Notes: generated from the sequence alone by a model not told the origin. A stretch of DNA of 64,000 nucleotides from Rhizobium sp. L1K21 (GCF_024055895.1 NZ_JAMXLE010000001.1:1550001-1614000), one strand, 5' to 3'; positions 19,470-30,575 are shown, counted from the stretch's first letter. Numbers and translations are program-made.

Positions 19470-20423
19470 ATGGATCAACCGGACATCGCAATCATTCTGC
19501 CCTGTTACAATGAAGGGCGGTCTATCAGAAAGGTCGTAAGCGACTTCAAGGCGGCTTTACCGGACGCCCGCGTCTACGTTTTCGATAACAACTCCAAAGA
19601 CGATACACGGGCGGAAGCCGAGGCTGCCGGGGCGATAGTCCGTAGCGTTCGCGCGCAAGGGAAGGGCAATGTTCTTCGTCAGGCGTTCTCGCTTCTTGAC
19701 GCCGATATCTATGTGATGGCCGATGGCGATGGCACCTATGATGCCGCGGCGGCTCCCGATCTCGTGCGCGAATTGATTGAAAACGATATGGACATGGTGG
19801 TCGGCGTTCGCCGCCATGAACAATCGAACGCCTATCGAAGCGGTCATGTGCTGGGCAACCGGCTGTTCAACTGGTTTGTCGGCAATCTCTTTGAAACCAA
19901 GCTTTCGGACATTTTTTCAGGCTATCGTGTGCTGTCGAGGCCATTCGTCAAGTCGCTTCCGGCGCTTGCCGAAGGGTTCGAGACGGAAACGGAGATGACA
20001 TTGCATGCCATTGAATTGCGCCTGCCTGTCAGCGAGGTGGAAACGCGCTACGGGGCGCGGGCGGAGGGCGATACCAGCAAACTCAACACCTATCGCGATG
20101 GTTTGCGGATTTTGCTCTATCTGTTTCGGGTCATGAAGCAGATCAGGCCCTTCTACCTTTTCAATGTCATCGCTGGCTTTTTCGTCGCGATCTCGCTCGG
20201 GCTCGGTGTTCCCGTGATCATCGAATTTCTTATAACGGATCAGGTGGCGCGCTTTCCAACCGCCATTGCGGCATCCGGCGTGATGATCATTGGCTTCATC
20301 AGTTTTATGACCGGCATTCTGCTCGACAATGTGGCGCATGCGCATCGCGAGCAAAAACGCCTTGCCTATCTTTCAGTTCAGCGAACAAAGCCTTTAGTCA
20401 GCAAGCCCGTTGTGAGTGACTGA
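19470..20423 (+). CDS. Glycosyltransferase family 2, membrane-anchored
   Basis: A GT-A fold transferase of the dolichol-phosphate-mannose-synthase-like group. The 317-residue product starts with DIAIILPCYNEG, has the nucleotide-sugar/metal motif DGDGTYD (D85, D87) and an acceptor-site segment near GKGNVLRQAF. Two hydrophobic segments at about 227-250 and 264-287 anchor it in the membrane. Such enzymes often load a lipid carrier with a sugar. No polysaccharide cluster is adjacent, so the substrate is unknown. Confidence 0.85.
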   Translation: MDQPDIAIILPCYNEGRSIRKVVSDFKAALPDARVYVFDNNSKDDTRAEAEAAGAIVRSVRAQGKGNVLRQAFSLLDADIYVMADGDGTYDAAAAPDLVRELIENDMDMVVGVRRHEQSNAYRSGHVLGNRLFNWFVGNLFETKLSDIFSGYRVLSRPFVKSLPALAEGFETETEMTLHAIELRLPVSEVETRYGARAEGDTSKLNTYRDGLRILLYLFRVMKQIRPFYLFNVIAGFFVAISLGLGVPVIIEFLITDQVARFPTAIAASGVMIIGFISFMTGILLDNVAHAHREQKRLAYLSVQRTKPLVSKPVVSD

Positions 20424-20572
20424 TCGGGCAGTCCTTCGCCTTTTTGGTGTATGTCTCGTATGTCGTCGCGTTACCTGGCCTGTTCTATGCCGGCAAAAAC
20501 ATTTTACTTCTCCGAGGAACCCAGATGAGAGTGGAGCGTTAACGGAGCTGAATCATTGGGGGCAATACAAAT

Positions 20573-22357
20573 ATGATGACTGCCTTTTTCGCGGGTTACG
20601 AGGCTCAAATTGCGCTCGGGCTGGTCATTGTCCTCTTTGGTCTTTTTGTTTGGGAGAAATATCCCGCGGAAGTGACGGCATCGGCGGGCGCTGCGCTTTT
20701 CATGGCGCTCGGTTTTGTGCCGACCGAGAAAGCGCTGGCGGTGTTTTCCAATTCCGCGCCACTGACGATTGGCGCAATGTTTATCCTGACCGGCGCGCTG
20801 GTTCGTACCGGTGTTCTGGAGCGTGTTGCGGCTATCGTACTGGAACGGTCCAAGACCTATCCAAAACTGGCGCTGGCGTCCTTTCTGTTCACCGCGCTTA
20901 TCGCCTCGGCTTTCATGAACAACACGCCTGTGGTTCTGGTCCTCATTCCCATTGTCATCCGGCTTGCAGCTGCGCTCGATATTGCTGCCACCCGGCTGCT
21001 GATTCCCATGTCCTACGCAGCAATCTTCGGTGGCACGTTGACGCTGATTGGCACATCGACCAGCTTGCTTGTCGATGGCGTAGCGCGCGGGCAGGGGCTG
21101 GAGCCGTTTTCTCTCTTCGAGATCACACCTGTCGGCCTGGTTGCCGCCTGTACGGGAATTCTCACCATGTTTTTGCTCGGCAAGTTCCTTCTGCCAGACC
21201 GGCGGGAAGAGGGCGGTGAATTGGACGATCAGGACAATGCCGAATATCTGTCTGAGTTGATGGTGGTTGCAGATGGCGCATATACCGAAAAGCCCATTGG
21301 CGAGATCGCCGATTTCAAACAACCCGGTCTGCGCATCGTGGGTCTGCGATCCGAGGGCAAGGTTGTTCGCAAAGACCTGCAGACCATGAAACTGAAAAAA
21401 GGCGACAGTCTGATAATCCTTGCAAAATCGTCTGAACTTCTGACTCTGAACACTCTGGAAGGGGTGCGTGTCGGGCAACGCCGCGGGAGCACCGGAGAGG
21501 GCGAGAGGATTGTTGTTGAAGCCGTTGTGGCACCTGGCCGCTTCAGTCACGGCGTTCTTCTGTCAAGTCTCTCGCTTGGACGCCAGTTCGGCGTCCATAT
21601 TCTGGGTGCGCACCGGCACCGGCATGTGCCTGGCCCCGATCTCGGCAATGTCCAGCTGCGGCCTGCAGACAAGTTGCTTCTTGAAGGCAAGCCGGAAGCC
21701 CTTGACGAACTTTCCCAGCAGAGCGAACTGGTGTCCATCACCCGCTCCACGGCGCGTGCATTTCGGCCGACCAAGGCACCTCTGGCGCTTCTGGCGCTCG
21801 GCCTTGTCGTCGTGCTGGCCGCATTCAATGTGATGGATATCGCCGCGCTGGCAATGATTGCGGTGCCCGCCATCCTCATTTTGCGCTGCATCGACGCCGA
21901 TGAGGCATGGGGATCAATCAATGGCGGCATTTTGATCCTCATCTTTTCCATGCTGGTGGTCGGGCAGGGGTTGCAGGAGACTGGAGCGGTTACGCTGATT
22001 GTCGATGCGGCCATGCCGATCATGTCCACCGTCACGCCCTTTGCCGTCCTGCTCATCGTCTATGCGCTTTCATCAATACTCACCGAGTCCGTGACGAATA
22101 ATGCGGTCGCCGTCATCCTGACGCCTATCGTCATCAGTCTCGGTCAGCAGCTCGGCATCGAGCCGCGCGCACTTGTCGTTGCCGTCATGTTTGGCGCAAG
22201 CGCAAGCTTTGCCACACCCATTGGCTATCAGACCAACACTCTGGTCTATGGCGCAGGCAACTATCGCTTCAGCGATTTTGTGAAAATCGGACTGCCGATG
22301 AACATTATTGTCGGGGTCGTGTCCTGTTACGCGATCTATCTGTATTATGGTGTTTGA
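20573..22357 (+). CDS. SLC13-type permease with internal RCK_C domains
   Basis: An inner-membrane ion-coupled transporter of the CitT/ArsB superfamily. The 594-residue product has membrane helices at both ends and a soluble central insert (about 215-400) that looks like two TrkA_C/RCK_C regulatory domains, a typical layout of this group. The repeated helix-turn motifs NNTPVVLVLIP and TNNAVAVILTPI mark the two inverted halves. The ATG at 20573 is preceded by a GGGGG stretch. Candidate substrates include dicarboxylates, sulfate or sulfite; sequence alone cannot decide. Confidence 0.87.
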   Translation: MMTAFFAGYEAQIALGLVIVLFGLFVWEKYPAEVTASAGAALFMALGFVPTEKALAVFSNSAPLTIGAMFILTGALVRTGVLERVAAIVLERSKTYPKLALASFLFTALIASAFMNNTPVVLVLIPIVIRLAAALDIAATRLLIPMSYAAIFGGTLTLIGTSTSLLVDGVARGQGLEPFSLFEITPVGLVAACTGILTMFLLGKFLLPDRREEGGELDDQDNAEYLSELMVVADGAYTEKPIGEIADFKQPGLRIVGLRSEGKVVRKDLQTMKLKKGDSLIILAKSSELLTLNTLEGVRVGQRRGSTGEGERIVVEAVVAPGRFSHGVLLSSLSLGRQFGVHILGAHRHRHVPGPDLGNVQLRPADKLLLEGKPEALDELSQQSELVSITRSTARAFRPTKAPLALLALGLVVVLAAFNVMDIAALAMIAVPAILILRCIDADEAWGSINGGILILIFSMLVVGQGLQETGAVTLIVDAAMPIMSTVTPFAVLLIVYALSSILTESVTNNAVAVILTPIVISLGQQLGIEPRALVVAVMFGASASFATPIGYQTNTLVYGAGNYRFSDFVKIGLPMNIIVGVVSCYAIYLYYGV

Positions 22358-22479
22358 AGATTTCACCAGCATTCATGGAGCCTTGTGCGAATGGGAATAG
22401 AACCCACCTCCGGCTACATATAAATCACATAAGATAGATTATGGAACTTAACGGCATAGCAAACCCTTGATATCGCTAT

Positions 22480-23487
22480 CTAAAGCACATCATTCTTGCG
22501 CAGCACGATAATGATGACCAGCAGGATCAGCATGGATAACCAGACGGTCGTGCTGACGATTGTCGATTGCCGTGCGGCGCGTTTTTCGAGCCATGTTCTT
22601 GGCCGTACGCCGCGCACCACGAATACCGCAAGGCCTGCCAGGTTAACGCAAACGATGTTGACGACCAGCAGCAGCAATGCGCCGATTGCCTGCGCATATT
22701 CCAGCGAGCCCAGCATGATGCCGGCTGCAGCAACGGGCGGAAGCAAGGCAACGGCGACCATGACGCCGACGAGTGCCAGCGGAATTCCGGTTGTCATCGT
22801 CAAGGCAGCGGCTGCGCCCGATGACAGCGCCAGGATCACACCGGAAATTCCGACATCGGTGCGTGACAGAAGCTCCGGCGCATCGAGTGCAAACAAGCCG
22901 CTGGCACCAACCGCAATGCCGATAACCAGTGCAACACCGATACCCGCGGCACCTGTCAGCAGCGCTTTCAAAATCAGCTTTCGTTCGCCAAGTGCCACGC
23001 TCAGAGACAGCGCGAGATTGGGGCCCAGAAGCGGTGCAATCACCATGGCGCCGATGACGGCTGCGATATTATTCTCCACCAGGCCTATAGCCGCCACGAT
23101 CGTAGACAAGGCAGTCAGAAGAAGATACGAAAGGGTCAGATCGGCACCGCTTTCGACCTGCGTAAAAAGCTCCTCACGCGTGGCAAGTGCTTCTTTTTTC
23201 TTCACGTCCTCCTTACTTTGTTCCTTTTCTTCCTTCTGTTCGTTCGGCAGTGTTGCCTCGACGGCCATCAGAATGATGCGGCTTCCCTCCAGATCACCAA
23301 TCTCGCTCTGGATCGCGTCAACCAGTTCCTGGCGATCTGTCTGGCTGACAAGCAATGTACTATGCTGACGTCCGCCATCTGCAGCGGTATCGACATAACA
23401 GTCGAGCGCTTCAAACTTATCAGCAATCTTCTTGATGGCTTTTGCGTGCTTTTCGTCAGCAATCACTTCAATTCTGTAGAGCGGCAT
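22480..23487 (-). CDS. TIGR00341 family membrane protein (DUF389)
   Basis: A 335-residue protein with an N-terminal soluble ferredoxin-like domain (about 1-100), a lysine/glutamate-rich linker near 105-125 and a DUF389 membrane domain of about six helices with the motif GAMVIAPLLGPN. Function is unknown; an ion or small-molecule transport role has been guessed from the architecture. It is convergent with the SLC13 permease and divergent from purC, so it is probably monocistronic. Confidence 0.85.
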   Translation of the reverse strand: MPLYRIEVIADEKHAKAIKKIADKFEALDCYVDTAADGGRQHSTLLVSQTDRQELVDAIQSEIGDLEGSRIILMAVEATLPNEQKEEKEQSKEDVKKKEALATREELFTQVESGADLTLSYLLLTALSTIVAAIGLVENNIAAVIGAMVIAPLLGPNLALSLSVALGERKLILKALLTGAAGIGVALVIGIAVGASGLFALDAPELLSRTDVGISGVILALSSGAAAALTMTTGIPLALVGVMVAVALLPPVAAAGIMLGSLEYAQAIGALLLLVVNIVCVNLAGLAVFVVRGVRPRTWLEKRAARQSTIVSTTVWLSMLILLVIIIVLRKNDVL

Positions 23488-23608
23488 TGTTTTTTATGAT
23501 TCCGGTCCAGTCAGCCAAGGGGACCACCACCCTACCCTTACTTGACTTGCTTAGAAAGGTAGTTCAATCGGAAGCAACAAAAGACCAGCAATCTGGAGCA
23601 ATGCGACC

Positions 23609-24559
23609 ATGCGGCTTCCCGTTCTCGACGACGCCACAATTCCCGAACTACCCAACCATTATAAGGGAAAGGTTCGCGAAAATTACGATTTGCCAGGTGA
23701 TCAGCGCATCATCATTGCTACGGACCGTCTGAGCGCGTTCGATCGTATTCTGACCTCGGTCCCCTACAAGGGGCAGATTCTCACGCAGATTGCACGATTC
23801 TGGTTTGAAAACACTGCCGACATCTGCCCGAACCATGTGATCTCCTATCCTGATCCGAATGTCGTGCTTGGCAAAAGGCTCAACATTCTTCCCGTGGAAA
23901 TCGTAGTGCGCGGTTATCTCGCAGGCACAACATCGACGTCTATTCTCACCCTTTATAAAAAGGGTCAGCGGCAGATGTACGGCATCACTTTGCCGGACGG
24001 GCTGAAGGCCAATCAGAAACTGCCGACACCCATCATTACGCCCACCAGCAAGGCTTTTGACGGCGGGCATGACGAGCCCCTGTCTGAAAAACAGATCGTG
24101 GAGCAAGGGCTTCTCACGCAGGAGCAATGGGATACGGTATCCGACTATGCATTGCGGCTTTTCGCCCGCGGTCAGGAGGTGGCGGCTGAGCGGGGGCTCA
24201 TTCTGGTTGATACCAAATATGAATTCGGCACGGACGAAGGCGGCAAGATCATCCTGGCGGATGAAATTCACACCCCGGACAGCAGCCGATACTGGATCGC
24301 GGAAAGCTATCAGGAGCGGTTCGAAACCGGCCAGAGGCCTGAGAGTTTCGACAAGGATTTCGTGCGCGCCTGGGTCACACAGCGCTGCGATCCTTACAAG
24401 GATCCCATTCCCGAAATTCCCGAAAATCTCGTTCGGGAAACATCTGCAGTCTATATCAAGGCGTATGAGATGATCACCGGCGAATCGTTTGACGCCTGGG
24501 ATGTCGAGCCCGCGCTGCTCGATCGGATCCGCAACAATCTGAAGCCTTACTTTAAGTAA
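23609..24559 (+). CDS. purC: SAICAR synthetase, long ADE1-like form
   Basis: Joins aspartate to CAIR in de novo purine synthesis. The 316-residue product is the longer, yeast ADE1-like type, with GKVRENYD near the start, ATDRLSAFD and the [12 protein letters not shown] substrate segment. Many Rhizobiales also encode a shorter PurC in the purCSQL cluster; that cluster is not in this window, so redundancy cannot be judged. GGAG lies ten bases before the ATG. It converges with the metallohydrolase gene downstream. Confidence 0.94.
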   Translation: MRLPVLDDATIPELPNHYKGKVRENYDLPGDQRIIIATDRLSAFDRILTSVPYKGQILTQIARFWFENTADICPNHVISYPDPNVVLGKRLNILPVEIVVRGYLAGTTSTSILTLYKKGQRQMYGITLPDGLKANQKLPTPIITPTSKAFDGGHDEPLSEKQIVEQGLLTQEQWDTVSDYALRLFARGQEVAAERGLILVDTKYEFGTDEGGKIILADEIHTPDSSRYWIAESYQERFETGQRPESFDKDFVRAWVTQRCDPYKDPIPEIPENLVRETSAVYIKAYEMITGESFDAWDVEPALLDRIRNNLKPYFK

Positions 24560-24592
24560 GGCTGACTTCAAGATAGCCGAACAGGCTTCTGT

Positions 24593-25405
24593 TTATTCTA
24601 TGCTTTCTTCAAATTTCATCTGGTCAAACGCCGGTTCCACGTGATCCGGCGTTTCTGCCATGACGCGGTCGTAGTCCAGAGGAATGTGCATGTGGGTCAG
24701 AACGGCGCGTTTCGGCTTCACGCGCTCGATCCACATCAGTGCCTCGCCAAGAGAGAGATGGCTTGGATGGGTACGATACTGCAAAGCGTCGATCACAAAA
24801 ACATCAAGGTTCTGCAGCTTCGCAACCGTTTCTTCCGGAAAATCGCTCACATCACTGCAATAGGCGAAGTTGCCAATTCTGAACCCGAGCGAGTTGATCG
24901 ACCCGTGGCGCTGCAAAAGAGGCATAAAGCGTATGGCCCCGCCTGCCCCGTTGATTGTCACTGGACTGTCAGGCGTTTCAATGAGATTGGGGGTGACGAT
25001 CGGCGGGTATTCGCTGCCGGGCGGGGTTTCGATACAATAGGCGAACCCCTCGCTGATCCGCTCCAATGTGGGTGCGTCGCCATAGATGGGGATAGGGCGA
25101 CGAGCGCGGTGAAAATAGCCGCGTATGTCGTCGATACCATGGATGTGGTCGGCATGGGCATGTGTATAGACCACGGCATCGATCCAATCGACATTCGCGC
25201 GGACCATCTGCTCGCGAAAATCGGGGCCGGTATCGACAACGACTGTCGTCTTGCCGCCGTCATCAGCGAATTGTTCAACCAGAAGAGCTGCGCGGGTTCG
25301 GCGATTTTTCGGATTGTCAGGGTTGCAATCGCCCCAGTCGCCCGTAATGCGCGGAACGCCGGGAGACGATGAGCAGCCTAAAATGGTGAAACGCCGCAGG
25401 GCCAA
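24593..25405 (-). CDS. MBL-fold metallohydrolase, PhnP-like
   Basis: A metallo-beta-lactamase-fold enzyme resembling PhnP, a phosphoribosyl cyclic phosphodiesterase. The 270-residue product has the metal motif HAHADHIHGID near residue 82, a further His in the YCSDVSDFPEE segment region and a C-terminal LTHMHIPLDY. It follows tatD by nine bases in the metG-tatD run. No phn cluster is nearby, so a phosphonate role is only one possibility; cyclic nucleotide phosphate repair is another. Confidence 0.88.
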   Translation of the reverse strand: MALRRFTILGCSSSPGVPRITGDWGDCNPDNPKNRRTRAALLVEQFADDGGKTTVVVDTGPDFREQMVRANVDWIDAVVYTHAHADHIHGIDDIRGYFHRARRPIPIYGDAPTLERISEGFAYCIETPPGSEYPPIVTPNLIETPDSPVTINGAGGAIRFMPLLQRHGSINSLGFRIGNFAYCSDVSDFPEETVAKLQNLDVFVIDALQYRTHPSHLSLGEALMWIERVKPKRAVLTHMHIPLDYDRVMAETPDHVEPAFDQMKFEESIE

Positions 25406-25414
25406 GGAAGAACC

Positions 25415-26194
25415 TCAGAGTGCAGGCATGCGCGAGAAGCAGCGCAGCGCATTTTGCGTTGTCATATCGGCAATCTCCGCCTCGCTGACGCCAATCGTTT
25501 GCGCCAGAACCGCCGCAGTATGGGCGACATAGGAGGGCTCGTTGCGTTTGCCACGAAATGGCTTGGGCGCAAGATAAGGTGCGTCTGTTTCAACAAGCAG
25601 GCGGTCGCGGGGGATGCTCGCAGCAATGTCGCGCAGCTCGGTCGACTTCGGAAAGGTCAGTATGCCCGAAAACGAAACGTAACCGCCGAGATCAACACCG
25701 ACACGTGCCAGTTCGGGCCCGGAGGAGAAGCAATGAAGAATGAAGGTGAATGCCCCCTTCCCCATTTCCTCTGTCAGAATTGCAGCCATATCGTCATCTG
25801 CGCTTCGGCTGTGGATGACCAGCGGCAAACCCGTAAGCCGGGCAGCTTCAATCTGGCGTCTGAACACCGGCTTTTGTATTTCCGGCGATGCATAGTCATA
25901 GTGATAATCGAGCCCGCCCTCACCGATCGCGACGACGCGCGGGTGGTTTGCGGCTTCAAGATAGGCTTCCACGGGCAAGTCCGGCTCTTCGGCTGCGTGG
26001 TTGGGATGCGTTCCAACCGAACACCAGATATTCTCATAGGCTTCCGCAACGGCCTTCACCTGCGCCTGTTTGGATATCAATGTCGATATCGTCACCAATC
26101 GGCCGACACCGGCCTCGGCTGCACGGGCAACCAGTGCATCTCGCTCTTCCGCAAAGTCTGGAAAATCGAGATGGCAATGGGTGTCAATCAGCAT
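25415..26194 (-). CDS. tatD: TatD-family metal-dependent hydrolase
   Basis: A TIM-barrel metal hydrolase of the TatD/YcfH family, members of which act as DNases or 3'-5' exonucleases. The 259-residue product has the metal motif DTHCHLD at residues 4-10, a central EGGLDYHYD and a C-terminal ETDAPYLAP segment. Its ATG overlaps the metG stop (ATGA). The metG-tatD pair is widely conserved in bacteria. Confidence 0.93.
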   Translation of the reverse strand: MLIDTHCHLDFPDFAEERDALVARAAEAGVGRLVTISTLISKQAQVKAVAEAYENIWCSVGTHPNHAAEEPDLPVEAYLEAANHPRVVAIGEGGLDYHYDYASPEIQKPVFRRQIEAARLTGLPLVIHSRSADDDMAAILTEEMGKGAFTFILHCFSSGPELARVGVDLGGYVSFSGILTFPKSTELRDIAASIPRDRLLVETDAPYLAPKPFRGKRNEPSYVAHTAAVLAQTIGVSEAEIADMTTQNALRCFSRMPAL

Positions 26195-27744
26195 CAGTTC
26201 TCAACCTCCGGAGCCACATAACGCGGAAACACCGGTTGCGGCTTTTCGATTTCCGTTCCGGCCTGCAACCGGCCTGCAGGACCCAAAGCTGCAAAATCAC
26301 GCTTGTCCACCGGCGCAGAAACAAGATCAAGCAGCTTTCCCGCTGATTCAGGCATGAAGGGCTGCAGCAATATGGAAATCTGGCGTACGACCTCTGCGGT
26401 CACATAAAGCACGGTTTCCATGCGCTTGGGATCGGTCTTCTTCAGCGCCCAGGGCTCCTGGCCCGCAAAATAGCGGTCGCCTTCCGCCACAGCACCGATA
26501 ATGCTTGCCAAAGCGCGGTGGATCATGAAGTCGCCCATATCCGAACGCGCCGTTTCCAGTATGCCATCAATATGGGCCAGCATGGCCTCATCTTCCGGCG
26601 TCAGCGGACCGCATTCGGGTATCTTTCCGTCGCAGTTCTTGTGGATCATTGACAGCGAGCGGCTCGCCAGATTGCCAATGCCATTTGCCAGATCGGAATT
26701 GATGCGGGTCGCAATTGCCTCTTCGCTATAGCTACCGTCTTGCCCAAATGAGACTTCGCGCAGCAGGAAATAGCGGAACGGATCTGTTCCGAAATGTTCG
26801 GCAAGATTGAACGGGTCCACCACGTTGCCGAGCGATTTCGACATTTTTTCGCCCTTGTTGAGCAGAAAACCATGGGCGAAAACGCGCTTCGGCAGCGGAA
26901 CACCGGCAGACATCAAGAAAGCGGGCCAATAGACGGCGTGAAAGCGAATGATGTCCTTGCCGATAATGTGAACGGCAGGCCAGAATTTCCAAAGCGGGTT
27001 GGTCTGATCAGGATAACCGATTGCAGTTATGTAGTTGGTCAGCGCATCCACCCAGACATACATGATGTGCTTCGGGTCGTTGGGGACCGGGATGCCCCAA
27101 TCAAACGTCGTGCGCGAAATAGAGAGATCGCGCAGCCCTGACTTTACAAAGCTCTTTACCTCATTGCGCCGCTCAACCGGGGCAACGAAGTTCGGATTGG
27201 CCTCGTAGAATTCCAACAATTTGTCACCATAGGCTGACAGACGGAAGAAATAGCTTTCCTCCTCCACCCATTCTACAGGAGAGCCGAGCGGTTCTCGGCG
27301 AACACCGTCTTCACCGACTGTCGTTTCCTTTTCGTCGAAGAAGGCTTCCTGACGCACCGAATACCAGCCGGAATAGGAATCAAGATAGATGTCGCCATTT
27401 TCGGCCATCCGCTGCCAGATTGCCTGGACAGATATTCTGTGCCGCTCTTCGGTCGTGCGGATATAGTCGTCGTAGGAAATGTTCAGCACAGACCAAAGCC
27501 GCTTGAAAACATTGGAGTTGCGCGTGGCCAGCTCCAGCGGGCTCACCCCTTCCTTTTCAGCCGTCTGCTGCATTTTCTGACCGTGTTCATCGGTCCCGGT
27601 CAGAAAATACACCTCACGTCCGTCCAGACGATGGAAGCGGGCAAACGCGTCGCTGGCAATCGATGTATAGGCGTGGCCGATATGTGGAACTCCGTTGGGA
27701 TAGAATATCGGAGTCGTGATGTAAAAGGGCGTTTTATCCGTCAT
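26194..27744 (-). CDS. metG: Methionyl-tRNA synthetase
   Basis: Charges tRNA-Met. The 516-residue product has the class I signatures HIGH (HIGHAYTS, near residue 20) and KMSKS ([13 protein letters not shown]). It is the short form without the C-terminal tRNA-binding extension, as usual in Rhizobiales. I place the start at ATG 27744 ([12 protein letters not shown]); the open frame extends 38 codons further upstream to 27858 without family similarity. It overlaps tatD by four bases downstream. Confidence 0.96.
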   Translation of the reverse strand: MTDKTPFYITTPIFYPNGVPHIGHAYTSIASDAFARFHRLDGREVYFLTGTDEHGQKMQQTAEKEGVSPLELATRNSNVFKRLWSVLNISYDDYIRTTEERHRISVQAIWQRMAENGDIYLDSYSGWYSVRQEAFFDEKETTVGEDGVRREPLGSPVEWVEEESYFFRLSAYGDKLLEFYEANPNFVAPVERRNEVKSFVKSGLRDLSISRTTFDWGIPVPNDPKHIMYVWVDALTNYITAIGYPDQTNPLWKFWPAVHIIGKDIIRFHAVYWPAFLMSAGVPLPKRVFAHGFLLNKGEKMSKSLGNVVDPFNLAEHFGTDPFRYFLLREVSFGQDGSYSEEAIATRINSDLANGIGNLASRSLSMIHKNCDGKIPECGPLTPEDEAMLAHIDGILETARSDMGDFMIHRALASIIGAVAEGDRYFAGQEPWALKKTDPKRMETVLYVTAEVVRQISILLQPFMPESAGKLLDLVSAPVDKRDFAALGPAGRLQAGTEIEKPQPVFPRYVAPEVEN

Positions 27745-27926
27745 GATTTCATTTTCTGCAATTGGCCTCACAGGCTTGGCTTCTAGAGCCTTTCGGCGCG
27801 AAATGGAACCTCTTTTGCTCAATTCTAGCGCCACTCCGTCACTACCGATCATTGACACACGCGGTGGTGGAGGCTACCCGGTTATGTCGGGTGTGGTCCT
27901 GCACCTCATGCGGCACGGAGAATCGA

Positions 27927-28727
27927 TTGGGTTTTTTAAGCCAGATTGAACCCTTGTACACTTTGGCCGGCGCTTTCGTCGGCATTCTCATCGGTTTGAC
28001 GGGCGTCGGCGGCGGGTCGCTCATGACGCCTATCCTTGTCCTTCTTTTCGGGGTCCATCCCGCTGCAGCGGTCGGAACCGATTTGTTGTTTGCGGCTGTC
28101 ACCAAAGTCGCCGGCACGGCCATCCATGGCATGAACAAGACCATCAACTGGCGCATTGTTGCCAATCTTGCCGCAGGCAGCATACCGGCGGCGGCTTTGA
28201 CAATCTGGATATTGGCCGGCGTCGACCGGCGCAGTGCAACGGTGTCGGAACAGCTTAACCTCATCCTCGGTGGCGTGCTGGTGCTGACGGCATCCGTTCT
28301 GTTTTTGCGAACCAAACTGATGCAGATTGCTGCCCGCTACAGGGGTGCGCACCCCGAGTTGACGCCTGCGAAGATATCCATCATGACCCTGGTTCTTGGC
28401 GCAGTCATCGGTGCGCTGGTTAGCCTCACCTCCGTGGGGGCCGGTGCTATCGGGGTGACCGTACTCCTGCTTCTTTATCCGCATCTCAATGTTCGCGACA
28501 TGGTGGGAACGGACATCGTACATGCCGTGCCGCTAACTTTATTAGCCGGATTCGGCTATTGGATGCTCGGTGAAACACAAATGGGCCTGCTCGGCTCATT
28601 GCTGCTCGGCTCTTTGCCGGGCGTCGTCTTCGGCAGTTATCTCGCCCCGAGGTTACCAGAAAACGTCATCAGACCGATGCTTGCCACGACCCTGGCTGCG
28701 GTCGGGCTCAAGATGCTGCTTTCCTGA
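27927..28727 (+). CDS. Sulfite exporter TauE/SafE family permease
   Basis: A polytopic inner-membrane protein, about eight helices, of the TauE/SafE family, whose members export sulfite, sulfoacetate or other anions. Both internal halves carry a Gly-rich start (GLTGVGGGSLMTP and SLTSVGAGAIGV). The open frame runs back to 27762, but family similarity begins near LYTLAG. I choose TTG at 27927, with GGAG six bases upstream, giving 266 residues. It lies opposite to its neighbours between metG and holB and stops four bases from the holB stop. Confidence 0.85.
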   Translation: MGFLSQIEPLYTLAGAFVGILIGLTGVGGGSLMTPILVLLFGVHPAAAVGTDLLFAAVTKVAGTAIHGMNKTINWRIVANLAAGSIPAAALTIWILAGVDRRSATVSEQLNLILGGVLVLTASVLFLRTKLMQIAARYRGAHPELTPAKISIMTLVLGAVIGALVSLTSVGAGAIGVTVLLLLYPHLNVRDMVGTDIVHAVPLTLLAGFGYWMLGETQMGLLGSLLLGSLPGVVFGSYLAPRLPENVIRPMLATTLAAVGLKMLLS

Positions 28728-28731
28728 TCGG

Positions 28732-29763
28732 TCAAACCGATTCGCAGTATGTCTCGATCATCGAGAGGGCGGTCTGCTTCTTGTCGAGATTATAGGCGGC
28801 AGAGACGGTCAATTTCTGCCGTAGCTCGCTGACACGTGCGGAAATCCTGTCCGAATTTGCCAATGCGCCAGAAAGGGCATTTTGTCGGGCTGCCACTTCC
28901 ATGCGATGCAAGACCGCCTGGGAGAAGAATGAAAACAGCGTATCGTTATCGCGCGCCGACAGCGCATCCGCGATCTTGTGCATCGCCTTGCGCGCTGAAG
29001 GTCCGCCAGTTGAAGCGGCTTCATGAAGCGCCATCAGCATTTCCAGGCCGCCATAATTTACAAGCTTGAGCGCTTCGGAAACGCTTCCACCGGCCTCACG
29101 CAGCAATGCCTCGCGCATGGCAGGTTCGATTTCGAAGCCAAGGTTCTTTAGCGCTGCTTCGAGATCAGCTTCCACGAGCGGCTTGAGACGGATGGGCAGA
29201 CAGCGCGAACGAATTGTCGGCAGCAGCTTGCCGGGCGCATGCGAGATCACCAAAAACATCGCGCGCTTCGGTGGCTCTTCCAACATTTTCAAGATCGCAT
29301 TCGCTGCGTTCCGGTTCATGTCGTCGGCCGGATCCACGATCACAATGCGCCAATTGTCATTGCCTGAGGTTTGGCCAAAGAACCGCCCCAGGCGACGGAC
29401 TTCCTCGACAGTAATCTCAGTGCGAAGTTTGCCCGTCTTCGCATCCTCAGGCCGCGTCAGATGGATGAGACTGTGCGAGGCGCCGGCGACGATCTGCCTG
29501 TATTCGAGAGAGTTCAGGTCAGGTGGTCCAATTTCCAAAGGCGCTTGATGCGCGACCGGATTGGCAAGTACGTGGTTTGCAAAGCGAAACGCAAGCGTTG
29601 CCTTGCCGATCCCTTCCGGCCCTTCGATCAACAAGGCGTGGTGAGACTTGCCGCTGCGATAGGCGGTGCTCAGGAATTTCAGCGCCTCGTCATGTCCGTA
29701 AAGCGCCGGATTGGCCTCTGGCGGGATTGCACCATCGAGAATGTGCCCTTCATGACCGCTCAC
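28732..29763 (-). CDS. holB: DNA polymerase III subunit delta'
   Basis: Part of the clamp loader that opens the beta sliding clamp. The 343-residue product has the AAA+ fold with a P-loop-like GPEGIGKAT near residue 49, a sensor region, and the IRSRC arginine-finger motif near 187. The start overlaps the tmk stop by four bases, the normal tmk-holB arrangement. In related genomes metG usually follows directly; here a TauE/SafE gene intervenes. Confidence 0.94.
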   Translation of the reverse strand: MSGHEGHILDGAIPPEANPALYGHDEALKFLSTAYRSGKSHHALLIEGPEGIGKATLAFRFANHVLANPVAHQAPLEIGPPDLNSLEYRQIVAGASHSLIHLTRPEDAKTGKLRTEITVEEVRRLGRFFGQTSGNDNWRIVIVDPADDMNRNAANAILKMLEEPPKRAMFLVISHAPGKLLPTIRSRCLPIRLKPLVEADLEAALKNLGFEIEPAMREALLREAGGSVSEALKLVNYGGLEMLMALHEAASTGGPSARKAMHKIADALSARDNDTLFSFFSQAVLHRMEVAARQNALSGALANSDRISARVSELRQKLTVSAAYNLDKKQTALSMIETYCESV

Positions 29764-30446
29764 GCGACCGTCTCCGCAGATTTTTCCTTCTGGAGTCGGA
29801 TCGGGAGCAGGTTCTCTACGGCAACAAACACGGCTTCAGCAACCTCGTCAGATGGCAGAGACGCATCCACCACCCGGCAACGAAGCGGATCGGATGCGGC
29901 GATGTCCAGAAACGCCTCGCGGCGCTTTTCGTGGGTGGAAAGCTCTTCTTTTTCAAACCTATCCGGTTCTGCGCCCTTCTCCCCTCCCGCCCGCTTTCTG
30001 GCGCGCGCAAGACCTTTTTCCGCGGGCATGTCCAAGATGAGCGTGCAGTCGGGAACCGCGCCGTCGATGGCTACACGCTCCAGGGTCTTTACAAAACTGG
30101 GTTCGAGATTGCCGGTAATTCCCTGATAGACGCGTGAAGAATCCATGAAACGGTCACAGAGTACGATTGCTCCATTCTTCAGTGCCGGCTTGATCACCTC
30201 TTCGACGTGATCGTTTCGTGCTGCGGCAAAGAGGATTGCCTCCATTCTCACGCCGAACTCTTCGGCAGCGCCTGAGAGAAGCACGTGGCGCACCGCTTCG
30301 GCACCCATGGAGCCACCCGGTTCACGGGTCACAATCACCTCATAACCCAAGTTTCGCAGGCGTTCGGCCAAGAGGCGAATTTGCGTCGATTTACCAACGC
30401 CCTCGCCGCCTTCAAACGTTACAAACAAGCCGTTTACGCCGTCCAA
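29760..30446 (-). CDS. tmk: Thymidylate kinase
   Basis: Phosphorylates dTMP to dTDP. The protein has the P-loop [11 protein letters not shown] near its N-terminus, the substrate motif LCDRFMDSS and a C-terminal lid region rich in basic residues. The frame is open to TTG 30500, but family proteins begin just before [11 protein letters not shown] therefore use TTG 30446 (228 residues). Neither start has a clear ribosome-binding site, so this boundary is uncertain. It overlaps holB downstream. Confidence 0.93.
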   Translation of the reverse strand: MDGVNGLFVTFEGGEGVGKSTQIRLLAERLRNLGYEVIVTREPGGSMGAEAVRHVLLSGAAEEFGVRMEAILFAAARNDHVEEVIKPALKNGAIVLCDRFMDSSRVYQGITGNLEPSFVKTLERVAIDGAVPDCTLILDMPAEKGLARARKRAGGEKGAEPDRFEKEELSTHEKRREAFLDIAASDPLRCRVVDASLPSDEVAEAVFVAVENLLPIRLQKEKSAETVA

Positions 30447-30575
30447 TATCCCGAACCCCGTGGTGTGATCTCTGCGCGCAACACCAAGCCGCGGCAGCAA
30501 CCATCTTGAATTCCCTCTTAACCCAAATGAGCAAAAGGGTAAAATTGTTCATTATTCTTTTGTCCGGGGTATCGT

